From Acetobacteraceae bacterium B3987 (GTDB lineage Bacteria; Pseudomonadota; Alphaproteobacteria; Acetobacterales; Acetobacteraceae), in assembly GCA_026537415.1 (NCBI GenBank), contig JAFNMF010000027.1:1-64000 (forward strand): a stretch of 64,000 nt of DNA, given 5' to 3'. Under the pieces are notes generated by a model that saw only the letters and a list, made by a program, of their open reading frames with translations, ran no database searches and was not told the origin of the DNA. This document shows, piece by piece, positions 17,646 through 26,041 of the stretch (positions within the stretch are counted from its first letter, which is position 1; every line of letters starts with the position of its first letter). Made by a program: the position numbers and the translations under genes.

Positions 17646-19460
17646 ATGATAGGTAGGTTTGCCTTATTTTCTTCCAAGCCTCGTAGCCTCGCCCGGGCGG
17701 AACGGTTGCTGGAGGAAGGGGAGGTATCGAAGGCTTTCTCCCTCTTTGCAAAACTTGCAAAGGCGGGCATGCCAGAAGCGGCCTACAGGGTAGGTCAGTG
17801 TTATTTGTCTGGGCAGGGTACCCCTCCTTCGTTGGAGGAGGGTGCCCGCTGGACACGCATCGCTGCGGAAGCTGGAATTAAAGAAGCCAGTTTCACGTTG
17901 GCGACTCTCTTTGCCATGGGTGTGCCAGAGGGGTTTGACCTTACTCTGTCCGTTTCGGCAGGGAGAGGGCTTTATGACCAGGTCGATCCGGAAGAAACGG
18001 AATCCTATAAGCCGGATTTTGCTCAGGCTCGTATCTGGGCAGAGAAGGGAGCCGCCGCAGGATCGGTCGAGGCTCAGGCCTTGTTGGGGCATATCTTCAA
18101 TCATGGCCCCGAAGAGATTCAGGACAGGCAGGCCGCTCGCCACTGGTACGGAGAAGCCGTGCAAGGTGGCTCTCTGCAAGGTGCATTGGGGCTTGGTCTT
18201 ATCCTTCTGGAAGACGCAGAGGATGACGATCAGCGTGCGCAGGCCATGGAGTTGCTCCAGCGTGCGGCAGAGGGTGGCATTGGTCTGGCGAATGCCGCCA
18301 TGGGCTGGATATACGAGCATGGTGCCAATGGGCAGCCTCGGGATGCCGAGGTTTCTGCCCGTTATTATCTGAAGGCAGCCGAACAGAATATTCCTTCCGC
18401 ACAGGCGCGTTATGGGTTGATGCTGCTGAAGGGCGTTGGGGTGGAGACTAACGTCATTCAGGGGGAAAGTTGGCTTCGGCGTGCCGCTTATGGTGGTGAT
18501 GCCGAGGCAGCGGCCCTTCTGGGAGACCTGTATATTCGGGGAGAGGAACTCTTCCGTCGCCCTATGGAAGCTGCTCGCTGGTATCAGCTTGCTGCCGAGC
18601 AGGCACATACGCCAGCCGCCCGTGTGCTGGCTGTGCTGTACCTGACAGGTACAGGCGTACCACGGGATGAACGGAAGGCGGCCTATTGGTTCAATCATGC
18701 GGCTACTCTGGGGGACCATATGGCCGATGCGGACCTTGGCAATCTGGTTCTTGCCGGTGTGACACGCCCGGATGAAGAACAGCACAACCTTCAGCAGCGT
18801 CTTAGACAACAGGCGGAAGGTGGAAATCCTCTCGGGGCTTTTAATCTGGGTGTCTGTCTGGCGCAGGGTGTAGGCGGTACGCCTGATGAAACAGAAGCTT
18901 TTTACTGGCTTGGCCTGGCACGAGAAGGCGTCGTGAATGCCCAATATTGGTATGGTCGCTTGCTCTTCGAGGGGCGTGGCGTAGCGCAGAATAGGCAGGA
19001 TGGCCTCTCATGGATGGACAAAGCTGCCCGTCAGGGTATGCCAGAGGCCTGTGTTAGTGTAGCGCAGATGCTCGTAACGGGGCAGGTGGATGGTGTTCGT
19101 GACCATGCCCGGGCATTGGAGCTGTATCAGCAGGCCGCTGATGCGGGGCTGCCAGAGGCGTATTTCTCTCTTGGGGCGATGTATGGCGGGGGGCACGATG
19201 TGCCTGCCGATCTTCCGCGGGCCCGTGAATATTTTGAGGAGGCCGCACAACGTGGTCATGGCCTTGGCCAGATGATGCTGGGACGTTATCTGCTCAAAGG
19301 GCTGGGTGGACCAGAGGATAGTGAACAGGCCCGTTATTGGCTGGAGCAGGCGGCCCGTCAGGGGCTGGGGCAGGCACAAAAACTGTTGGACAGCTTTGCA
19401 ACTGCTTCAGCGACTTTGCCGCATGAGCCGTCTTTGGTGGAGACAAGGGCTGCTCCGTGA
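17646..19460 (+). CDS. Sel1-repeat (SLR) protein of the secretion cluster
   Basis: 604 residues built of about 14 tandem Sel1-like repeats of roughly 36 residues, each with an A-x3-LG-x2-Y..G-x-G..D...A..W...AA..G pattern; examples are 'AQARYGLMLLKGVGV' and 'AYFSLGAMYGGGHDV'. There is no signal peptide or membrane segment, so it is probably cytoplasmic. SLR solenoids act as scaffolds for protein complexes. It lies 14 nt after the HlyD gene and its stop overlaps the start of the next glycosyltransferase gene. A reasonable inference is that it organises the exporter and glycosyltransferases, but there is no direct evidence for this. Confidence 0.9.
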   Translation: MIGRFALFSSKPRSLARAERLLEEGEVSKAFSLFAKLAKAGMPEAAYRVGQCYLSGQGTPPSLEEGARWTRIAAEAGIKEASFTLATLFAMGVPEGFDLTLSVSAGRGLYDQVDPEETESYKPDFAQARIWAEKGAAAGSVEAQALLGHIFNHGPEEIQDRQAARHWYGEAVQGGSLQGALGLGLILLEDAEDDDQRAQAMELLQRAAEGGIGLANAAMGWIYEHGANGQPRDAEVSARYYLKAAEQNIPSAQARYGLMLLKGVGVETNVIQGESWLRRAAYGGDAEAAALLGDLYIRGEELFRRPMEAARWYQLAAEQAHTPAARVLAVLYLTGTGVPRDERKAAYWFNHAATLGDHMADADLGNLVLAGVTRPDEEQHNLQQRLRQQAEGGNPLGAFNLGVCLAQGVGGTPDETEAFYWLGLAREGVVNAQYWYGRLLFEGRGVAQNRQDGLSWMDKAARQGMPEACVSVAQMLVTGQVDGVRDHARALELYQQAADAGLPEAYFSLGAMYGGGHDVPADLPRAREYFEEAAQRGHGLGQMMLGRYLLKGLGGPEDSEQARYWLEQAARQGLGQAQKLLDSFATASATLPHEPSLVETRAAP

Positions 19461-22444
19461 GGATGCAGGCTAGCTTCATTCCGGGATATGGCAGGGTCCT
19501 TCGAGCGGAGGAGGAAGCCCGCTGGACATCCCGGCATATGGAGGCAATTCAGACAGCTTTTGATCGGGGTAAGGTGTGCCTGCAACAGGGGCAGCAGGCG
19601 GAAGGCCTTTTCTGGCTAAAACGGGCTGAAGCTTTATCGGGGCGTGACGATAATATCAGTTTTACTTGTGCCTTGGCCTTGCTGGAAAGTGGGGCCATTT
19701 CGCAGGCTTTACCCCGACTGGAACGCCTATGGGTGCGTTATGGCTTGCGAGAAGTCGGATTAGCCTTGTCAGGGGGATATGTGCGGTGTGGTGCTTTTGC
19801 CCCGGCGGTCCGCATTATGGGGCAGGTCCTGTCCCGGAATAGCCTGACACATGAACATTATGCGCTGGCTGATAGCCTGTCCTTTCCTGCCGGACTGCCG
19901 GGATGGGGTGTGCTGTCCAACAGGGGGGAGTTGCGTCTGCGTGTCGCTGGGCCGGTGGAATTGTCGCTGGATGGCAAATCGCTGGGCACCGTGACAGCAG
20001 GTGTGCATGATTTGTCCCGACTAGTGCCAGATGAGGCAGGACAGTGGTGGCAGGGGCAGCGGCTTGTCATGCTATGCGATGGCCGCCCGCTTCTGGGCAG
20101 TCCGATCGACATACAAGAGGTGATACGGTGTCAGTCGCTCGTCACGGCGGAGGCCGAGGGCGTGCGAGGCTGGCTATGGTATCCCGGTGAGCCGGATTTT
20201 CTGCCCTCCCTGAGGGTGGAGGGGCATGATGAGCCTTTGCTGGTGGAACGCTCTGCGGAGGGCTTCAGCAGCACAGCCCTTCTGCAACGGCCCAGAGGGT
20301 TTTATCTGCCCTATGCGGACTGGCCTCGTTTGCTGCACAGCTCAACTGGTTTTTACGATCACTATGGACGCCTGCTAAAAGGTGCCCCGCTTGATCCAGC
20401 TCTGGTAAGTCTCATGCGTCAGCCTGAGGCCAGCGGAAGCAGTCGCAAGGGTTGGACGAAGCAGGGATGCCGTATGCCTCGGAAAGGTAAGACCTCTGGC
20501 AGGCGTCGATGCTCTGTGGCAACGGGTTGTGCTGTTATTGTACCGGTCTATCGGGGGGAGAGTGAGGTACGGGCCTGTCTGGCATCTGTGCTGACGAGTA
20601 TTCCCGAGACCTGCCGCTTGATTGTTGTGGATGATGCCTCATCTGAAGCCGGAATCCGGGCTTATCTGGATGAGTTATCCGAAGCGGGACGTATCATTCT
20701 GCATCGCCATGTTACCAATCAAGGGTTTGTTGGCAGTATCAACACAGGATTGCGCCTTGTACCCGAGGGGTGGGATGTCATTCTGCTGAATAGTGATACG
20801 CTTGTTTCTGGGGACTGGACTGAACGGCTGTGCCGCTGGCTGCGTCTTGAAAAAGCCGGGACGGTCACGCCTTTTTCTAATGCGGGTGGGCTGACTTCTT
20901 ATCCGAACCATGAGCGGGATAATCCAGCGTTGGACCCCGTGGATGTTGCCGCGATGGACCGGCTTTTCCGGGAGCAGGCAGAGGGTTTCAGACCGGTGGT
21001 GGAGCTGCCAACGGCTAATGGTTTCTGCATGGGTATTGCGGCGGCCTGTCTGGCAGAGGTGGGCACTTTGAGAGGAGCCTATTTTGCCCAAGGCTATGCC
21101 GAGGAAAATGATTTCTGTCTTCGGGCTAGTGAGGCAGGTTTTCGGCATCTGGCTGCTGTGGATGTCTATGTTCTACATCATGGGCATGGTTCTTTTGGGC
21201 GGGAAGCGGCCCCTTTATTGTACCGTAATTTGGAGATTCTGAACCGCCTATATCCCGGCTATGACGCTGCCATCCAGCGTTGGAAGAAAACTGATCCATT
21301 GCGGGACTATCGCAGGATGTTGGATTGGCGCAGGGTCCGTCAGTATCGGGAGGCTTTTACCGGAGCAGTGGTGCTGTTTCAGCATCGTGGGGGTGGAGGT
21401 GTCGCTCGTGCTGTGAGGGAGCAAGCCACCCTGTTGAGGCAGGGAAGACTCTTACCTGTCATTGTGGAGCCAACTGAAACAGGGTGCCGGGTTGTCAGTC
21501 CTATAGCGGGGATGGAGGCCCCCAATCTGGTTTTTGTTTTGCCAGAAGAACAGTCCGAATTTTTGTCATGTATGAGGCAGCTGGGGGTGCGTCTTGTTAT
21601 CTGGCATCACATGCTGGGTCATGAGCCGGGATTGCGGGAACTGCACCAGCAATTGGGTGTGCCTTATGATGTTCATGTGCATGATCATATCTGGTTTTGT
21701 CCTCGCATTGCCCTGTTGGACAGGCATGGCCGTTATTGTGGTGAACCTTCCATAGAAGGGTGCAAGGCTTGTTTGAGGCACGGTCATGTGCTGGCAGATG
21801 ATGGTCTGACATTGCCAGCCTTCTTGGAGCGTTCGAAGGAGGAGTTGCATCAGGCACGCCGGATTGTGGCCCCTTCTATGGATACTGCCCGTCGGCTGGC
21901 CCGGCATATAGCCAATCTTGCCCCTATCAGCGTTGAGCCTCTGGAAGATGACCGGCAGATCAAGGCAGTTTCTCCGCCTCTGTGGGATGATAGCCTTCCG
22001 ACACGGGAGCGGCCTTTGCGGATACTGGTTTTGGGGGGCATTAGCCGTTGGAAAGGTCATGATGTGCTTCTGGCGTTGGGGCGGCACATTCAGAAGAATG
22101 AACTGCCCTTACAGCTTGTCGTTGTGGGAAGCACACATGACGATGCTGCCTGTCTGGAAGTGGGTATCAGGGTGACAGGGTCCTATGAGGATAGCAATGT
22201 TCTGGCCTTGATAGAGGACGTACAGGCGGATGTTGGCTTTGTGACATCTATCGCCCCAGAGACATGGTGCTATGCGTTGGGCTGGTTGTGGAAGGCCCGA
22301 CTTTTCGTAGTGGGGTTTGATATCGGCGCATCTGCAGAGCGCATTCGGCAGGCTGGCCCAGTATGGGGGCAGGTTGTTCCGTTGGGCCTTCCAGTTGACC
22401 AGTTGGCGGATACTTTTATGGCGATGAAGCATCGGCGTAGATGA
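19457..22444 (+). CDS. Large two-domain glycosyltransferase (GT2 plus GT4-like)
   Basis: 995 residues. Residues about 30-130 look like helical repeats (TPR-like). About 150-300 is a beta-rich module with 'GVRGWLWYPGEPDF'. A GT2 domain starts at 'GCAVIVPVYRGESEV' (about 357) with 'LIVVDDAS' and the metal motif region 'ILLNSDTLVSGDW', and ends near 600 with 'YVLHHGHGSFG'. A second Rossmann-type domain starts near 665 ('VVLFQHRGGGGVARA') and has 'RILVLGGISRWKGHDVL', typical of GT4 sugar transferases. The GTG start overlaps the Sel1 gene stop (GTGA); ATG 19463 is the alternative. The two catalytic domains suggest that it adds two sugars in sequence, to a polysaccharide or to a secreted glycoprotein. 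The substrate is unknown. Confidence 0.85.
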   Translation: MRMQASFIPGYGRVLRAEEEARWTSRHMEAIQTAFDRGKVCLQQGQQAEGLFWLKRAEALSGRDDNISFTCALALLESGAISQALPRLERLWVRYGLREVGLALSGGYVRCGAFAPAVRIMGQVLSRNSLTHEHYALADSLSFPAGLPGWGVLSNRGELRLRVAGPVELSLDGKSLGTVTAGVHDLSRLVPDEAGQWWQGQRLVMLCDGRPLLGSPIDIQEVIRCQSLVTAEAEGVRGWLWYPGEPDFLPSLRVEGHDEPLLVERSAEGFSSTALLQRPRGFYLPYADWPRLLHSSTGFYDHYGRLLKGAPLDPALVSLMRQPEASGSSRKGWTKQGCRMPRKGKTSGRRRCSVATGCAVIVPVYRGESEVRACLASVLTSIPETCRLIVVDDASSEAGIRAYLDELSEAGRIILHRHVTNQGFVGSINTGLRLVPEGWDVILLNSDTLVSGDWTERLCRWLRLEKAGTVTPFSNAGGLTSYPNHERDNPALDPVDVAAMDRLFREQAEGFRPVVELPTANGFCMGIAAACLAEVGTLRGAYFAQGYAEENDFCLRASEAGFRHLAAVDVYVLHHGHGSFGREAAPLLYRNLEILNRLYPGYDAAIQRWKKTDPLRDYRRMLDWRRVRQYREAFTGAVVLFQHRGGGGVARAVREQATLLRQGRLLPVIVEPTETGCRVVSPIAGMEAPNLVFVLPEEQSEFLSCMRQLGVRLVIWHHMLGHEPGLRELHQQLGVPYDVHVHDHIWFCPRIALLDRHGRYCGEPSIEGCKACLRHGHVLADDGLTLPAFLERSKEELHQARRIVAPSMDTARRLARHIANLAPISVEPLEDDRQIKAVSPPLWDDSLPTRERPLRILVLGGISRWKGHDVLLALGRHIQKNELPLQLVVVGSTHDDAACLEVGIRVTGSYEDSNVLALIEDVQADVGFVTSIAPETWCYALGWLWKARLFVVGFDIGASAERIRQAGPVWGQVVPLGLPVDQLADTFMAMKHRRR

Positions 22445-22576
22445 CAGGGCAGACAAAAATGCTTAGGGGTTTTGCAGAATATTTTGAAATCGGCTATAAT
22501 TACAGCAATCTTTTAGATGTTTTTGTGCAGCGCATGCACCTCATCCTCAGGCAGGAAAATGGTTACCGGAGTTAAG

Positions 22577-23458
22577 ATGCCAGAAACGGACGCAGGACAG
22601 CCCCGTCATCGTGTAGTGGATCTGAAGGCAGGAGCCCACGTGATGACGTTGGACGCCGGCGTTTTTTGTGTGTTCCATGCGCCGGGCCAGATGGAAGCCG
22701 GACCAAATGGATTGCCGGGTGTGCGGATTTCGCGGGCACCGGGCGTACCGGAGGATGCCGTTGAGGTTGTCACATTTACAGCAGATGGCTGGATGGGTGC
22801 GGCTAATAGTGCTGCGCTAGTGCGGGTGCGCCGTGGCCCCGCTGGTGTGATGGTGACCACATATCAGGACGGGCAGGTTGGAAGCGAGGCTCCTCGCCTT
22901 CAGGTGATTCGTCTTATCAGTGGTGTTCCGGCAGACCCGGCTGCTGCGGAAGCGGCGGCAGAAGCAGGTCAGGTAAGCGGTAGCAAGGAGTCTGTCTCTG
23001 GTGCTGTTGGTGGTGCCGCCCGAGAGGTCATCGCCCATATTCAGCGTCGTGGTGATGTTGGTAGTGCTGTAGGTGAATGGGTCGGACAGGAAGGCAGCAA
23101 ACGCTGGATAGAGGGTTTCTCTATTCGCCCTGAAGGTAAGGTCCGGGCTGAGGATGTTGAATATCAGGCCGTGCTGGGCCGTGGCTGGCTCTCCCCGTGG
23201 GTTGAAGGGGGACAGTTCTGTGGGTCACGCGGCATGTCTTTGCCGATTCTAGGGCTGCGGGTTCGCCTGAAAGAGGAAGCTGCCCGTAAGTGGTCAGTCC
23301 GTTTGACAGCTAGCTTTACAGATGGGACGAAAGTAGGCCCGTCTGAAGATGGAGATGATGCGCTGCAGGCCGAGAGCCTTGCCCCGTTGGAAGGTTTCCA
23401 ACTGGAGTTTGTTCCTGTGAAAAAACGGGGCAAAGAAGCACCTGTCAAGCGCGGGTAA
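22577..23458 (+). CDS. Unknown protein with a ChW-like (hydrophobic W) module
   Basis: 293 residues from ATG 22577, which has GGAG five bases upstream; in-frame ATGs at 22559 and 22517 are alternatives. There is no signal peptide. A beta-rich N-terminal half (about residues 10-110) precedes an Ala/Gly linker (about 115-150). Then come 'RGDVGSAVGEWVGQEGSKRW' and 'WIEGFSIRP', followed by 'VEYQAVLGRGWLSPWVEGG' and 'CGSRGMSLPILGLRVRL'. The last segment follows the pattern of ChW repeats known mainly from clostridial surface proteins (Y.A.....GW..WV..G...GT.G..L.I..L.I.L). I infer a carbohydrate- or protein-binding surface role. It lies between two glycosyltransferase genes of the secretion cluster, 70 nt before the next gene. 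Confidence 0.7.
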   Translation: MPETDAGQPRHRVVDLKAGAHVMTLDAGVFCVFHAPGQMEAGPNGLPGVRISRAPGVPEDAVEVVTFTADGWMGAANSAALVRVRRGPAGVMVTTYQDGQVGSEAPRLQVIRLISGVPADPAAAEAAAEAGQVSGSKESVSGAVGGAAREVIAHIQRRGDVGSAVGEWVGQEGSKRWIEGFSIRPEGKVRAEDVEYQAVLGRGWLSPWVEGGQFCGSRGMSLPILGLRVRLKEEAARKWSVRLTASFTDGTKVGPSEDGDDALQAESLAPLEGFQLEFVPVKKRGKEAPVKRG

Positions 23459-23527
23459 GGCTGTAGAGAGAGGAGTTGCGGGCAACGGCTTTAATGGAGA
23501 GCCGGGACGATAGGCAAGCCGGGGGAA

Positions 23528-24763
23528 GTGGTGCGTTTTCTTTTCATTCATCAGAGCTTCCCAGCGCAATATGCTCATATAGTGGCTCGTTTGGCCCGTA
23601 AGCCTGAACATGATGTCGTGTTTATTACTGCGGGCAAAGGGCCAGATATTCCCGGCGTTCGTAGGGTTCTGTATCGCCCGCCAGAGGTAAACCGAGACGG
23701 GCCGCATCCATTTGTCCGAGAGTTGGATCATGCTATCCACCGTGCCGAGGCCATTGCTGTAGTGGCTCGGTCTCTAAAGGACTTGGGCTTTCAGCCAGAT
23801 ATCATCATTGGCCATCATGGTTGGGGAGAATTGCTGAATATCGATTCAGTATATCCCGGTGTGCCCGTATTGGGTTACTTCGAGTTCTATTACGGTTTGG
23901 AAGGCCGGGATGTGGGGTTTGACCCAGAGTTTCCCATGCCGAAGGAAGCGGGGCTTTTAATTCGCTGTAAAAATGCGATCAATTTACAAGCTCTGATTGG
24001 TCCGGGTGTGGGGCAGACGCCAACACGATTCCAGCGAGGGACATATCCTTCTTGGGCGCAGGAAAAAATTACGCTCTTGGATGAAGGGGTAGACCTGCAA
24101 AAATATCGGCCTGATCCCTCAGTACGTCAGAAGCCATTCCAGTTGGGTAAAATTACCATTGCTCCTTATGAGAAATTGGTGACATACGCTGCCCGTAATC
24201 TGGAGCCGTATCGTGGTTTTCACAGCATGATGCGGGCTTTACCTGCTTTGATGAAGGCTCGTCCGGATTGTCAGGTTATTTTGATGGGTCGGGAGGATGT
24301 TAGCTATGGCCTTCCACCAGCGGATGGCAGCACATGGCGGCAGACGATGTTGAAGGAGCTGAAGGGAAAGCTTGATCTGTCTCGCATCCATTTTGTTGGC
24401 TGGTTGGAACGGGATGAGATGATCCGTGTTCTGCAACGCTCGGATGCTCATGTTTATCTGACTTATCCTTTCGTTTTGTCATGGTCGTTGAGAGAAGCTA
24501 TGGCGGTGGGGTGTCCGCTTGTGGGGAGTGATACAGCACCGGTAAGAGAATATCTGACCCATGAGAAAACAGCCCTTATGGCTCCGTTCCTTCAGCCGGA
24601 TGCCATAGGCGATGCTATTCTGCGCTTGCTGGAGAGCAGGACACTCGCAGAGACACTGGGGCATAATGTGCGGCAGCGTGCGGAAAAGTTGCTGGATATG
24701 CAACAGTATCTTGCCCAGTATGAAGCTCTGATAAGCAGAGTGACAGGTCGTGAGGTGATATGA
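23528..24763 (+). CDS. GT4-family glycosyltransferase
   Basis: 411 residues with a two-Rossmann GT-B fold. The N-terminal domain begins 'FLFIHQSFPAQYAHIVARLA' and includes 'PDIIIGHHGWGELL'. The C-terminal nucleotide-sugar domain starts near residue 215 ('VTYAARNLEPYRGFHSMM') and has 'LSWSLREAMAVGCPLVGSDT', the E-x7-E-like GT4 region. There is no signal peptide or membrane segment. The start is GTG 23528 (or GTG 23531), with a GGGGGAA stretch upstream. The stop overlaps the start of the next small gene (ATGA), so both are in the same transcript as the secretion cluster. Donor and acceptor are unknown. Confidence 0.88.
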   Translation: MVRFLFIHQSFPAQYAHIVARLARKPEHDVVFITAGKGPDIPGVRRVLYRPPEVNRDGPHPFVRELDHAIHRAEAIAVVARSLKDLGFQPDIIIGHHGWGELLNIDSVYPGVPVLGYFEFYYGLEGRDVGFDPEFPMPKEAGLLIRCKNAINLQALIGPGVGQTPTRFQRGTYPSWAQEKITLLDEGVDLQKYRPDPSVRQKPFQLGKITIAPYEKLVTYAARNLEPYRGFHSMMRALPALMKARPDCQVILMGREDVSYGLPPADGSTWRQTMLKELKGKLDLSRIHFVGWLERDEMIRVLQRSDAHVYLTYPFVLSWSLREAMAVGCPLVGSDTAPVREYLTHEKTALMAPFLQPDAIGDAILRLLESRTLAETLGHNVRQRAEKLLDMQQYLAQYEALISRVTGREVI

Positions 24764-25281
24764 ACATGGCGGAGATGGATAAGGCTGCCCTGCAGGCGTT
24801 GGTAGCAGGTTGGATTGTTAAGAAGTCGCCTTCCTCTGCCCCGCAGAGGCTGACAGCGGAAGATTGCGCCCAACTAGAGGATGCCGCATGGCGGAGCTGG
24901 TGGGCCACGCAGGCCGGGCCTGAGGGCGATCCCGCCGAAAAGGCTATGTTGCAGACTGTAACAGAGGGCTGGATTGTTCAGCGGGAGCGGGGGGGGATGC
25001 CCGGCCACCTGCTGGAAGAGGATTTCAAGGCCATTACGAACAGTTTGAAGCCGGAGAGGGTTCCCCCCACCGTGCCAGAGCCTGTTGTAGAGAATGAGCC
25101 AGAGCCGCCTGTTGCTCCGGTTCTGCCTACCGATGCCGATATTGAGGATTGGCGTGCCGATTACATGCCTGATGATCTGGGCGCAGGGAACAATGTGCTG
25201 CCGGATGGGCGTGCCGTAAAGGACGTGCTGAAGGAAGATCCGTTCTATTTCGCACGGCTGCATCTGGCTCTGTCTCTCTGA
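24760..25281 (+). CDS. Unknown small protein with an internal repeat
   Basis: 173 residues, acidic and proline-rich in the middle (about 97-122, 'VPEPVVENEPEPPVAPVLP'). The N-terminal half contains two similar units: 'LQALVAGWIVKKSPSSAPQR' (about 11-30) and 'LQTVTEGWIVQRERGGMPGH' (about 65-84), each followed by an 'L..ED' stretch. The C-terminus has 'DIEDWRADYMPDDLGAGN' and 'KEDPFYFARLHLAL'. No signal peptide or known domain is visible. It overlaps the GT4 gene by ATGA and is the last gene before the strong terminator at 25308, so it closes the secretion/glycosylation cluster. It might be an adaptor protein; no function is assigned. Confidence 0.75.
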   Translation: MNMAEMDKAALQALVAGWIVKKSPSSAPQRLTAEDCAQLEDAAWRSWWATQAGPEGDPAEKAMLQTVTEGWIVQRERGGMPGHLLEEDFKAITNSLKPERVPPTVPEPVVENEPEPPVAPVLPTDADIEDWRADYMPDDLGAGNNVLPDGRAVKDVLKEDPFYFARLHLALSL

Positions 25282-25307
25282 TAGCGGAGGAACAACAGCA
25301 TATCGGA

Positions 25308-25335
25308 GGGGGCGGTTATTTCCGTCCCCTTTTTT
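25308..25335 (+). terminator. Strong Rho-independent terminator of the secretion/glycosylation cluster
   Basis: GGGGGCGG (25308-25315) pairs with CCGTCCCC (25322-25329) around TTATTT, with one G:T pair, and is followed at once by six T residues. It lies 27 nt after the last gene of the cluster. Confidence 0.92.
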
Positions 25336-25373
25336 GTGGCTGGAGCGTGCGAGCGTGGCGAAGCTCAAAAGAA

Positions 25374-25405
25374 AAGGCATGTCCCCTGAGGAGACATGCC
25401 TTTTT
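25374..25405 (-). terminator. Terminator downstream of dps (bidirectional)
   Basis: AAGGCATGTC (25374-25383) and GACATGCCTT (25393-25402) form a 10-bp stem with T-runs on both sides (TTTTT on plus; TTCTTTT on minus). It stops dps on the minus strand and backs up the plus-strand terminator. Confidence 0.88.
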
Positions 25406-25446
25406 CCATTCAGCTGAAGGTCTTAAGACCCTCTGCGAGACCGCTC

Positions 25447-25956
25447 TTAGCGCGGACCTGTTTCAGCCTGAAGGTGAGCTTCAAGGAACCAAAGGTTCTT
25501 ATCCAGCCCACGGGAGATTTCCGTGAAGATGTCGGATGTGTCTTCATCGCCAGCTTCGGCTGTCACCTTGATGGCTTCACGAATCTTGTTGGCGACAACG
25601 CCGTAACGCTCTGCCAGAGCCTTCACATGGTCATGAACCGTGTAGATGTCTGTGGGGTACGGGGCGCAGTTTGTGTGCTTCTGCACGGTCTGCACGGTAC
25701 CAAGAGCCACGCCGCCCAGCTGGACAGCACGCTCAGCAGCGGTGTCGACAAAGCCATCAAGCCCGGAACGGAAGCCATCCAGCATTTCGTGAACACCGAT
25801 GAAGTTGACACCCTTAAGGTTCCAATGAGCTTGCTTGGTCACCAGAGCTAGGTCGATAAGGTCGGCCAGACGGGCATTCAGCGTTTCAATGGAAACAGCC
25901 TTCGTGTTGTCCGGGGTGTTGTTGCTGGTGTGATAATGATTGATCTTGCTCATCAT
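25447..25956 (-). CDS. dps: Dps-family DNA-binding ferritin-like protein
   Basis: 169 residues (or 168 from the second of two adjacent ATGs at 25956 and 25953; AAGGAG lies four or seven bases upstream). The family forms dodecamers that oxidise and store iron with H2O2 and protect DNA in starvation. The ferroxidase signature 'KQAHWNLKGVNFIGVHEML' is clear, followed by the acidic ligands in 'DGFRSGLDGF.DTAAER'. The short polar N-terminal tail has few lysines, so DNA binding may be modest. It is downstream of a glycosyltransferase gene on the same strand but separated by 85 nt with hairpins, and probably has its own promoter. Confidence 0.93.
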   Translation of the reverse strand: MMSKINHYHTSNNTPDNTKAVSIETLNARLADLIDLALVTKQAHWNLKGVNFIGVHEMLDGFRSGLDGFVDTAAERAVQLGGVALGTVQTVQKHTNCAPYPTDIYTVHDHVKALAERYGVVANKIREAIKVTAEAGDEDTSDIFTEISRGLDKNLWFLEAHLQAETGPR

Positions 25957-26013
25957 GATACTCCTTCGTTTTCTTCCCTCCTTCATGGAAGGGAGAAAAA
26001 CCTTTTAGAAACC

Positions 26014-26026
26014 GGGAGGGACTCCC
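26014..26026 (-). terminator. Small hairpin after the 26042 glycosyltransferase
   Basis: GGGAG (26014-26018) and CTCCC (26022-26026) with a 3-nt loop lie 16 nt past the stop. The minus strand then reads GGTTTCTAAAAGGTTTTTC. It is a weak terminator candidate. Confidence 0.35.
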
Positions 26027-26041
26027 CCAAACTTCCTACCT

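Noticed and set aside
17664-18944. 426-codon open frame on the minus strand
   Set aside because: Fully antisense to the Sel1-repeat gene; composition follows the codon pattern of the real gene on the plus strand.
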